A stretch of 5,509 nucleotides of DNA from Candidatus Kuenenia stuttgartensis (lineage in GTDB: Bacteria; Planctomycetota; Planctomycetia; Pirellulales; UBA1268): the NCBI GenBank assembly GCA_945876515.1, contig CAMCPF010000228.1, forward strand, positions 1-5,509. The letters run 5' to 3'. This document shows, piece by piece, positions 1 to 5,509 of the stretch. The number at the start of each line of letters is the position of its first letter. The first letter of the stretch is position 1. The notes beneath the pieces were generated by a model. The model saw only the letters and a program-made list of their open reading frames with translations, ran no database searches and had not been told where the DNA came from. Both the position numbers and the translations under genes were made by a program.

Positions 1-855
1 CGCGGCGAGTTTGGCGTATGACTCCGCCGCGCCCGCCCAGTTCTTCTGTGCCCAGCGGGCGTCGGCGAGGCGATCGAGCGCGTCGGCGGCACGGGGGCCC
101 GTGCCGGCGGCCAGCGGCGTCACGATCCGCTCCACGTCCGCGGGGCGGCTGAGCGCGGTCGCCACGTCGGCCCGCCAGAGGGCGACGTCGTCGGCCAACC
201 GATGGGAAGCGTGTTCCTTGGCGAACCGCTCCAGCACGGGCGCCGCCTCGGCGAACTTCTTCTGCTCGGCCAGGCCCACGCCCAGCGCATAGAGCACGTC
301 GGGAGTCTTCGCGGCGTTGGAATGGTCTCGGAGGAACGCCTGCCAGGCGGCGATCGCCTCGTCGCGTTGACCGGCCTGCCAGAGCGCCTCGCCCGTCAGA
401 TGGGCGGCCTCGGCCGCCTGCGGGTGGGCGGGGCTCGCGGTCGTGAACTCCCGCAGCGCGGCGGCGGCGGCGGCGAAGGCCGGCGGGTCGGGTTTTTTCT
501 GGGCGGCGCGGTACAGCCCACGGCCAAGCTCCAGGCGGGCGAGCGCCAGCGTGTCGGCGTCGGCCTTGCTCGTGATCACGTCGCGGAGGGTCTGCTGCGC
601 GGCAGGCCAGTCGTCCTCTTTGAGCTGGCAGATCGCAAGGTAAAAGCGGCCCTTCGAGGCCAGCGGATCGGCGGGGTGGGCCTTGAGAAACGCGGCCCAC
701 TCCTCCGCGGCGAGGTCCCAGGCCTCGCGGTTCTGCAGGGCGGCGGCCGAGGCATAGGCCGCGCGGGCGGCATCGCTCGACTCGGCGGCCGACGCCGCCG
801 CCGGGAGCGTGAGCAGCAGGCCGAGCCAGGCAGAGAGCGGCAGCACGCGGATCAT
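1..855 (-). CDS. Exported tetratricopeptide-repeat (TPR) protein, 3' end cut off by the left window edge
   Basis: The frame is open from an ATG at 855-853 to the window edge (285 codons, no stop), so the C-terminus is missing. Residues 1-23 form a signal peptide: MIR, a Leu/Ala-rich core, then an ASA/AE cleavage-type site, which places the protein outside the cytoplasm. From about residue 30 the protein is a string of helical hairpins with the TPR spacing. Clear units lie near 41-64 (W-x6-W-x3-L-x3-P), 68-95, 146-178 (AxxxxGEALWQAGQRDEAIAAW) and 185-217 (LYALGVGLAEQKKFAEAAPVLE), and a further unit is starting at 257-285. Family knowledge: such arrays are protein-protein interaction scaffolds, and periplasmic YbgF/BamD-like examples have no catalytic role. 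No enzyme motif is visible. No Shine-Dalgarno sequence precedes the ATG. The start is supported by the signal peptide and by the lack of protein-like sequence upstream. It is divergent from the cytochrome gene. The specific partner is unknown. Confidence 0.86.
   Translation of the reverse strand, partial: MIRVLPLSAWLGLLLTLPAAASAAESSDAARAAYASAAALQNREAWDLAAEEWAAFLKAHPADPLASKGRFYLAICQLKEDDWPAAQQTLRDVITSKADADTLALARLELGRGLYRAAQKKPDPPAFAAAAAALREFTTASPAHPQAAEAAHLTGEALWQAGQRDEAIAAWQAFLRDHSNAAKTPDVLYALGVGLAEQKKFAEAAPVLERFAKEHASHRLADDVALWRADVATALSRPADVERIVTPLAAGTGPRAADALDRLADARWAQKNWAGAAESYAKLAA
459..475. repeat. Short (CGG)n trinucleotide tract inside the TPR gene
   Basis: Nearly six tandem CGG units encode a run of alanines (GCC/GCG codons on the minus strand, about residues 127-133) in a helix of the TPR protein. 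The tract keeps the reading frame. Length changes by slippage would come in whole codons and so alter only the alanine count. It is probably a by-product of GC-rich alanine codon use. Confidence 0.6.
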
Positions 856-955
856 GGCTGGAAGCGTCGCCTGGGCACGAGGGGTGGAGGGACCGAAACC
901 CCGCACCTCCGAGTTTACACGCTACGATACGGCGTTGCACCGCGTGCGGCCGACG
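856..955. promoter_or_regulatory. Divergent intergenic region, probable promoters for the TPR and cytochrome genes
   Basis: These 100 bases separate the two outward-pointing start codons. Most of the stretch is GC-rich, but 911-930 is clearly AT-richer (tttacacgctacgatac). That patch offers weak -10-like hexamers in both directions: TACGAT at 923-928 on plus and TGTAAA at about 914-919 on minus. No good -35 partner at 16-18 bases was found for either. A small dyad, GCAC-CGC-GTGC at 937-947, lies just before the plus-strand ATG. Neither gene has a Shine-Dalgarno sequence close to its start. The promoter role is inferred from gene arrangement and base composition, not from a strong motif. Confidence 0.3.
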
Positions 956-3900
956 ATGGTTTCGCGGATTGTCAGCCGTGAACGGCGGTCGTTCATCCCC
1001 CCGGGGCGGGTGTCCAGCGTGATCGGCTTCCTGCATCGACTGACTCGATCGCTGTTCGTCGTCGCCGGGCTGCTCTCGGCAGGACCCGTCGCGTGGGGGG
1101 CTGAACTCGGGCTCGCAGAGACGCTCGCCGCCGAGGATGCTGCGGCGCTTGCCGCGGCCGTGGTCCGCGAGGGCGATCCGGCCCGCGGAGCAAACCTGTT
1201 TCACGCCCGGCAACTGGCTTGCACGCAGTGCCACCTCGTGGGCGAGGGGCGGTCGCCGCTCGGCCCCAACTTGGCGGCCATGCCCGAGGGCGTAGCTCGC
1301 GAGCAGCTCGTCACACATCTCGTCGCCTCGGTGCTCGACCCGTCGGCGGTGGTGCGGCCTGCCTATCGCGGGATGACGATCCTGACCGACGAGGGCAAGA
1401 GCGTCACCGGGCTCCTCGCCCGGGAGACGGCCGAGGAGATCGTGCTCCTGGACGCGGCCGCTGGCGGTCGCGAGGTCGTGATCCCGATCGCGGCGATCGA
1501 TGAGCGGGTGCCCGCGAGCGTGTCGCTGATGCCCGCGGGCCTGGCCAACCTGCTAGCTGATCGGCAGCAGTTTCTGGATCTCATGGCCTATCTCGCCGCC
1601 GTGGCAGAGGGTGGGCCGGCCCGCGCGGCCGAGCTCGCGCCCGATCCGCTCCTGCTCGCGGCCCAGTCGCCCGCGGCCTACGAGACCGAAGTCGATCACG
1701 CAGCCTTCATCGCCGACTGGAGCGACCCGGCGAAGTCAGAGGCGGCCCTCGAGCGGGGCGAGGCGATCTTCAATCGCGTCTGTGCCAACTGCCATGGCAC
1801 GCTCGATGCGCCGGGCTCGCTGCCGACGGCGCCGCGGTTTGCGGAAGGCGTCTTCAAGGCGGGCAGCGATCCCTATGCGATCTACCGCACGCTCACCCAT
1901 GGCAACGGCATGATGGTCGCGCAGCCGTGGATGGTGCCGAGCCAGAAGTACGACGTGATTCACTATCTCCGCGAGACGTTCCTCAAGGACCGCAACGCCC
2001 GCTGGTACACGGCCGTCACACCGGCCTACCTCGCTTCCCTACCTCGCGGCACGACCCGCGGGCCGGAACCGTCGCAGATCGAGCCTTGGCGGCTGCATGA
2101 CTACGGCCCTTTTCTGGCTGGCACGTTCGAGGTGGGGAAGGGGGGCGAGAACATCGCCCGCAAGGGGCTGGCGGTGAGGCTCGACGACGGCCCCGGCGGC
2201 GTGGGCCGCGGCCGTGCCTGGATCCTGTATGAGCTCGACACGCTGCGGGCCGCGGCGTTTTGGACGGGCGAGCGATTCATCGACTGGGCCGGGATCAACT
2301 TCGACGGGCGGCACGGGGCTCATCCGCGGGTCGCGGGCGACGTGCAGGCGGCGCTGCCCACGATGCCGGGCTGGGGCGAGCCGGAGACGGGCACGTTCAC
2401 CGACCCGCGGCCCCTGGGGCGCGACAAGCGGCCCTTCGGCCCGCTGCCCCGCACGCACGTGCGGTTCAAGTCGCTGCACCACGTGGGCCGTGGGGGCACG
2501 GCCGCCGAGCCGCGGAGCGGCGTCGTGCTGGATTATCGCGTGGGAACTACGCCTGTCCTCGAAACGCCTTCGCTCGGGCGGCCCCTGATTGTCGAGGGCA
2601 GGGAGGTGCCGGTGATCGTGCGAGCGTTTTCGTTAGGGCCGCGACCGCGAGAACTGGTCGTGAGGCTGGCGGCGGAGCCGGCGGCCGCAGCGATCGTGGG
2701 CGGTGAGTCGGCCGCGGCCGGCGGCCCGAAGGTCGTGGCGCGTGATGGCCACATCGATCTCGTGGTACCCGCGGGCGACGCGCCACTCGACGTGGCGGTG
2801 GCGGTCGCGGCGGCCGACATGGCGGCCCTTGCGACGCACGCGGCTGCCTTGCCGGTTCCCTGCAAGGTCATCGCGGACCAGCCGGCCCCACGGCTCTGGG
2901 ATGCGACGATCGAGACGCGGGTCGCCATCGGTAACGACAACGGCCCCTTCGCCGTGGACGTGCTCGCAGCGCCCGAGGCCAATCCCTGGAACGCCCAGGT
3001 GCGATTCTCAGGAATCGATTTCCTCGGGCCCGACGAGGCGGTGATCTGCTCCTGGGATGGCGACGTCTGGAAGGTGCGGGGCATCAGTTCGCCCGCTGGC
3101 ACGCTCGCCTGGCGGCGGATCGCCTCGGGCCTCTTTCAGCCCTTGGGAGTGAAGGTGATCGGCGGCGTGATCCACGTCGGCTGCCGCGACCGGATCGTAA
3201 AGCTCGTGGATCTCGACGGCGACGGCATGACCGACCGCTACGACACCTTCAACGACGACCACCAGGTGACGGAGCACGTCCACGAGTTCGCGATGGGCCT
3301 GGAGAGCGACGCGGCCGGCAATCTGTATTACGCCAAGAGTGCCCGCCACGCCCTGACGGCGGTCGTGCCCCATCACGGCACGCTACTCAAGGTGACGCCC
3401 GACGGCGCGGCCACTGAAATCGTGGCTACGGGCTTCCGGGCGGCCAACGGCGTCTGCGTGGAGGCCGACGGCACGTTCTGGGTGACCGACCAGGAGGGCC
3501 ACTGGAACCCCAAGAACCGGATCAACCACGTCCGGCCCGGCGGCTTCTACGGCAACATGTTCGGCTACCACGACGTGACCGACGAAAGCGACGCCGCCAT
3601 GACACCGCCTGCCTTCTGGATTACCAACGCCTTCGACCGCTCGCCGGCCGAACTGCTGCGGGTGAAAAGCCAAAAGTGGTCGCCGCTCGACGGCGGGCTG
3701 CTCGAACTTTCCTACGGCGAAGGTCGGGTGCACCTCGTGCTGACCGAGCCGGCGGCGGGCGAGAAGGGCCAAGCGGGCGTGGTGCAAGGGGGCATGGTGG
3801 CCCTGCCGATCCGCGACCTGCCCACCGGCATCATGCGGGGCCGGTTCAATCCCGCCGACGAACAGCTCTACGCGTGCGGGCTCTACGCCTGGGCGGGCAA

Positions 3901-4270
3901 CCGCCAGCATCCCGGCGGCTTCTTTCGGGTGCGAAGGACGGAGGGGCCGCTGACGATCCCGGTGGGCCTGCACGCCGAGCCGGGGAAGCTCGACCTCGAG
4001 TTCGCCACGCCGCTCGAAGCCGCCGCGGCGAGCGACCTGGAGAACTGGACGGTGCGGGCCTGGAATCTGAAGCGGACCAAGCGATACGGCTCCGACCACC
4101 TCGACGAGCGGGATCTACGGGTGACGGCGGCCACGCTCTCGAGCGACGGCCGGAGCGTGTCGCTCGCCATGCCCGACTTCGCGCCGACATGGTGCTACTC
4201 CGTCGAGTGGAACGTGAAGACTGCTGCGGGTGAGGCCGTGAAGGGCACACTCCACGGGACAATGCACTAG
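956..4270 (+). CDS. Large exported di-haem cytochrome c / DUF6797-like / beta-propeller protein
   Basis: About 1104 aa from ATG 956. Residues 24-49 form a signal peptide (Arg-containing n-region, LFVVAGLLSAG core, VAWGA/E cleavage), so the protein acts outside the cytoplasm. Domain order: (1) residues ~70-215, a PVC-type haem-binding domain with CTQCH at 89-93, an SVSLMPAGL segment holding candidate ligand Met192, and a DLMAYL ending; (2) residues ~265-345, a class I cytochrome c with CANCH at 276-280 and candidate ligand Met319 or Met320 in GNGMM; (3) residues ~371-640, resembling DUF6797 (begins EPWRLHDYGPF); (4) residues ~676-995, a six-bladed propeller like glucose/sorbosone dehydrogenases and PVC 'large multifunctional secreted proteins', with VDLDGDG at 751-757 (Ca-binding-like), EHVHEF at 773-778 and TDQEGHW at 844-850; (5) residues 996-1104, a beta-sandwich-like tail. 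Family knowledge suggests oxidation of a carbohydrate-type substrate with electrons passed to the haems. That role and the substrate are inferred. GTG 1010 and GTG 1019 are alternative starts that keep the signal peptide. GTG 809 and ATG 854 would overlap the TPR gene and are unlikely. A rare TTA Leu codon sits at 2633. Confidence 0.93.
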   Translation: MVSRIVSRERRSFIPPGRVSSVIGFLHRLTRSLFVVAGLLSAGPVAWGAELGLAETLAAEDAAALAAAVVREGDPARGANLFHARQLACTQCHLVGEGRSPLGPNLAAMPEGVAREQLVTHLVASVLDPSAVVRPAYRGMTILTDEGKSVTGLLARETAEEIVLLDAAAGGREVVIPIAAIDERVPASVSLMPAGLANLLADRQQFLDLMAYLAAVAEGGPARAAELAPDPLLLAAQSPAAYETEVDHAAFIADWSDPAKSEAALERGEAIFNRVCANCHGTLDAPGSLPTAPRFAEGVFKAGSDPYAIYRTLTHGNGMMVAQPWMVPSQKYDVIHYLRETFLKDRNARWYTAVTPAYLASLPRGTTRGPEPSQIEPWRLHDYGPFLAGTFEVGKGGENIARKGLAVRLDDGPGGVGRGRAWILYELDTLRAAAFWTGERFIDWAGINFDGRHGAHPRVAGDVQAALPTMPGWGEPETGTFTDPRPLGRDKRPFGPLPRTHVRFKSLHHVGRGGTAAEPRSGVVLDYRVGTTPVLETPSLGRPLIVEGREVPVIVRAFSLGPRPRELVVRLAAEPAAAAIVGGESAAAGGPKVVARDGHIDLVVPAGDAPLDVAVAVAAADMAALATHAAALPVPCKVIADQPAPRLWDATIETRVAIGNDNGPFAVDVLAAPEANPWNAQVRFSGIDFLGPDEAVICSWDGDVWKVRGISSPAGTLAWRRIASGLFQPLGVKVIGGVIHVGCRDRIVKLVDLDGDGMTDRYDTFNDDHQVTEHVHEFAMGLESDAAGNLYYAKSARHALTAVVPHHGTLLKVTPDGAATEIVATGFRAANGVCVEADGTFWVTDQEGHWNPKNRINHVRPGGFYGNMFGYHDVTDESDAAMTPPAFWITNAFDRSPAELLRVKSQKWSPLDGGLLELSYGEGRVHLVLTEPAAGEKGQAGVVQGGMVALPIRDLPTGIMRGRFNPADEQLYACGLYAWAGNRQHPGGFFRVRRTEGPLTIPVGLHAEPGKLDLEFATPLEAAAASDLENWTVRAWNLKRTKRYGSDHLDERDLRVTAATLSSDGRSVSLAMPDFAPTWCYSVEWNVKTAAGEAVKGTLHGTMH
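979..995. promoter_or_regulatory. Perfect dyad TGAACG-N5-CGTTCA near the cytochrome gene start
   Basis: Six-base arms (979-984 and 990-995) are exact inverted complements around a 5-base centre. They lie inside the coding region if translation starts at 956, but 15-24 bases upstream if it starts at GTG 1010 or 1019. In the second case the dyad would be well placed as an operator or leader hairpin. Read as GAAC-N7-GTTC it loosely recalls LexA-type half-sites, but the spacing and orientation do not match a known planctomycete box. It may simply be chance in GC-rich DNA. Confidence 0.25.
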
Positions 4271-4307
4271 GCCTGGCCTGATCTCGCGGAACCGACACAA
4301 GACGCGA

Positions 4308-4438
4308 GGGGTTGCCCATGCCAATCGAGCGGCGTAGGAAACCGAGCGAAGCAAGGATTGCGCAGCGAGGTTTCCTCCGAGCGACCGGAGGGCAGGATGC
4401 CCAAAGGGAGCGTCCGGCGAGATGGCATGGGCAACCCC
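4308..4438. repeat. 131-bp structured inverted-repeat element (REP/MITE-like) between the two plus-strand genes
   Basis: The ends are a perfect 16-bp inverted repeat: ggggttgcccatgcca at 4308-4323 and its complement at 4423-4438, with two more base pairs after one bulged A. Inside are further stems. AGGAAACC (4336-4343) pairs with GGTTTCCT (4369-4376) and encloses GCAA-GGA-TTGC (4351-4361). CCTCCG-AGCGAC-CGGAGG lies at 4374-4391, and GGGCA-GGA-TGCCC at 4390-4402. The word CCGAGCGA is directly repeated at 4342-4349 and 4377-4384. A GTAG tetranucleotide (4334-4337) abuts the 5' side of the first stem, and GGAG (4387-4390) abuts the GGCA-GGA-TGCC stem. Family knowledge: GTAG or GGAG next to a hairpin is the signature of REP sequences mobilised by RAYT transposases. 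No protein is encoded and no transposase is present. A 2-base GA on each side is the only hint of a target duplication and proves nothing. As RNA it would fold into a multi-branched hairpin in any read-through transcript. Confidence 0.7.
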
Positions 4439-4488
4439 GACCCACTTCACCAGGCCCAGCCGCGTCCCAACCCCACAGAAAGCCTCCC

Positions 4489-5337
4489 ATGCGAACCGCC
4501 ATCCTCACGACCCTGATCACGCTCGCCGCGGCACTGCTCCCGGCCGCGGAGCCGACGGTCGCGGCCACGAGGCCCGACCTCGCGTTTCCCGGTGAGACCA
4601 TCGACGAGTGGCACGGTGCCAAGCGGCACAAGTTCCAGTTCGGCGGCCGATCGGCCTGGGTCGTCGAGCCCGAGGAGCCGCTGCCCGGAAATCCGTGGTC
4701 GTGGTGTCTGATGTTCCCCGACGCGTTCACGGCGCGGTGCGCCGCGCCGCAACTCGTGGCGAAGGGCTTCCATCATGCCTTCCTCGACGTGGGCAACACC
4801 TTCGGCAGCCCCGCCGCGGTGGCGAAGCTCGCGGCGTTTCACGACGAGCTCGTGCGGCGGGGGCTGGCCCCGAAGGCGGCGCTCATCGGCATCAGTCGCG
4901 GCGGGCTCTATGCCCACCGCTATGCCGCGGAGCATCCCGAGCACGTGGCGGTCATCTACGGCGATGCCGGCGTCTGCGACTTCAAGAGCTGGCCCGGCGG
5001 GAAGGGGAAGGGCAAGGGCAGCCCGGGCGACTGGAAAGCCTGCCTCGCCGCGTATGGCTTTCCCGACGAGGCCGCGGCGCTTGCCTACCGGGGCAATCCC
5101 GTTGACGCGCTCGCGCCGCTGGCCAGGGCTGGAGTGGCGCTGATCCACGTCGTGGGCGACGCCGACGACGTCGTACCGCCGGCGGAGAACGCCGAGATCG
5201 TGGAGCGGCGGTATCGCGAGCTCGGCGGCACGATCGAGGTGATCCACAAGCCCGGGTGCGGCCACCACCCGCATGGGCTCGACGACCCGACCCCGGTGGT
5301 GGAGTTCATCCTCCGGCACGCCGCTGCCCCCCAGTGA
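4489..5337 (+). CDS. Exported alpha/beta hydrolase (putative esterase), 282 aa
   Basis: From ATG 4489 the protein opens with a signal peptide (MRTAILTTLITLAAALLPA, cleavage about residue 19-25), so it is exported. The alpha/beta-hydrolase core follows: the nucleophile elbow GISRGG has Ser136; GDADDVVP at 223-230 carries the probable acid Asp226; and GCGHHPH supplies the catalytic His, 259 or 260. After the elbow come VCDFKSWPGG and a short Gly/Lys-rich lid segment (KGKGKG, about residues 171-176) with GDW, followed by GNPVDALAPLA. I recall this lid, the GHHPH motif and the DPTPVVEFI ending as conserved in a PVC/Bacteroidota hydrolase group found near carbohydrate-utilisation genes. Serine-ester hydrolysis is the likely chemistry; the substrate is unknown. 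The stop is TGA 5335-5337. An open frame reaches back to TTG 4312, but that part reads through the inverted-repeat element and lacks a leader, so ATG 4489 is preferred. There is no strong Shine-Dalgarno sequence. The 218-base gap after the cytochrome gene leaves co-transcription open. Confidence 0.92.
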   Translation: MRTAILTTLITLAAALLPAAEPTVAATRPDLAFPGETIDEWHGAKRHKFQFGGRSAWVVEPEEPLPGNPWSWCLMFPDAFTARCAAPQLVAKGFHHAFLDVGNTFGSPAAVAKLAAFHDELVRRGLAPKAALIGISRGGLYAHRYAAEHPEHVAVIYGDAGVCDFKSWPGGKGKGKGSPGDWKACLAAYGFPDEAAALAYRGNPVDALAPLARAGVALIHVVGDADDVVPPAENAEIVERRYRELGGTIEVIHKPGCGHHPHGLDDPTPVVEFILRHAAAPQ

Positions 5338-5341
5338 AGGG

Positions 5342-5371
5342 CAGGCCAGGACGTGATGGACCGGTGGCCTG
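5342..5371 (+). terminator. Possible transcription-end hairpin after the hydrolase gene
   Basis: CAGGCCA (5342-5348) and TGGCCTG (5365-5371) are perfect 7-base inverted complements around a 16-base loop, starting five bases after the TGA stop. No T-run follows; a G-run does. It is therefore not a standard intrinsic terminator, and would have to act with a factor or merely protect the mRNA 3' end. The position is its main support. Confidence 0.3.
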
Positions 5372-5456
5372 GGGGGGCGAAACTTACGGGTTCTCCAGTC
5401 TGCCGCCGGCCGCAGCCGGAATGGCCCGCGGAATCGATACAGCCAACGCCAAAACG

Positions 5457-5485
5457 TTGCCGGCACCGGTGATTCAAGCCATAGT
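5457..5485 (+). promoter_or_regulatory. Weak promoter-like pair for a gene beyond the right edge
   Basis: TTGCCG (5457-5462) and CATAGT (5480-5485) are separated by 17 bases. Each matches four of six positions of the sigma-70 hexamers. The predicted transcript start would fall around 5491-5493, inside the GGAGGTGA motif that follows, which weakens the reading. No start codon is visible before the window ends. Confidence 0.15.
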
Positions 5486-5487
5486 CT

Positions 5488-5508
5488 GGAGGTGATTTTT
5501 CAGCCTCC
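5488..5508 (+). promoter_or_regulatory. Hairpin containing a perfect Shine-Dalgarno-like GGAGGTGA
   Basis: GGAGG (5488-5492) pairs with CCTCC (5504-5508). TGA (5493-5495) pairs with TCA (5500-5502) across one bulged G, leaving a TTTT loop. GGAGGTGA is the exact complement of the bacterial 16S 3' end. It could be a ribosome-binding site for a gene starting just past 5509, with the site buried in the stem. The distance to any start would be at least 14 bases, longer than usual. The alternative is a plain hairpin or the beginning of another repeat. Confidence 0.3.
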
Positions 5509-5509
5509 G

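Noticed and set aside
809..955. Earlier starts (GTG 809, ATG 854) for the cytochrome gene
   Set aside because: They overlap the 5' end of the divergent TPR gene, and the added residues are not protein-like and precede the signal peptide by 70 or more residues.
202..981. 259-codon plus-strand open frame
   Set aside because: It lies antisense to the TPR gene, has low-complexity Arg/Gly-rich content and no leader or motif. The minus-strand frame has a signal peptide and regular TPR spacing. GC-rich codon use creates such shadows.
2039..2482. 147-codon minus-strand open frame
   Set aside because: Antisense to the DUF6797-like region; no domain or start signal.
3383..4099. 238-codon minus-strand open frame
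   Set aside because: Antisense to the well-conserved propeller region of the cytochrome protein; composition typical of a shadow frame.
4312..4488. Upstream TTG extension of the hydrolase (59 extra codons)
   Set aside because: It would translate the inverted-repeat element and displace the signal peptide from the N-terminus.
5406..5419. CCGGC-CGCA-GCCGG hairpin
   Set aside because: A 5-bp all-GC stem is expected by chance in DNA of this composition, and nothing nearby supports a function.
4447..5466. 339-codon minus-strand open frame, longer than the hydrolase it overlaps
   Set aside because: Its translation is Arg/His/Pro-rich without recognisable motifs, while the plus strand encodes a signal peptide and a full Ser-Asp-His triad in the right order.
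5085..5509. Minus-strand open frame entering from the right edge
   Set aside because: It overlaps the hydrolase C-terminus, and its translation (Cys/Arg/Gly-rich, no motif) looks like a shadow. Another minus frame ends at a TGA near 5475 after only about a dozen codons, too short to judge.
1..5509. CRISPR array, tRNA, rRNA, transposase or defence gene
   Set aside because: No regularly spaced repeats, cloverleaf, rRNA-like stretch or relevant protein motif was found on either strand.

Overview
The window is very GC-rich (roughly two thirds or more G+C by eye). It carries three secreted or periplasmic proteins of types most familiar from the Planctomycetota/Verrucomicrobiota (PVC) group. A high-GC planctomycete of the Pirellulales sort is the best guess. 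It rests on recognising protein families by eye, not on any search.

Layout. Positions 1-855, minus strand: the 5' part (285 codons) of an exported TPR-repeat protein that runs off the left edge. Positions 856-955: a 100-base divergent intergenic region with a small AT-richer patch, presumably holding both promoters. Positions 956-4270, plus strand: one large exported protein (about 1104 aa) with two cytochrome c-type haem sites (CTQCH and CANCH), a DUF6797-like middle region, a six-bladed-propeller-like region and a C-terminal beta-sandwich-like tail. Positions 4271-4488: a 218-base gap almost filled by a 131-base structured element (4308-4438), with perfect 16-bp terminal inverted repeats and three or four nested hairpins. 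Positions 4489-5337, plus strand: an exported alpha/beta hydrolase (282 aa) with a recognisable Ser-Asp-His triad. Positions 5338-5509: non-coding as far as can be seen, with a possible terminator dyad and, at the right edge, a perfect Shine-Dalgarno-like GGAGGTGA lying inside a hairpin.

How the genes may work together. The large cytochrome/propeller protein and the hydrolase point the same way and are both exported, so they could act on the same extracytoplasmic substrate. Oxidation of a sugar or sugar derivative with electrons passed to the haems, plus ester hydrolysis, is one reading, but the substrate cannot be told from the sequence. The TPR protein is transcribed divergently and need not be related.

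Most notable for follow-up are the structured inverted-repeat element at 4308-4438, which looks like a REP/MITE-type mobile or RNA-structured repeat, and the haem-first domain order of the large protein. No CRISPR array, tRNA, rRNA, transposase or phage gene was seen. Nothing here proves a new defence or signalling system.
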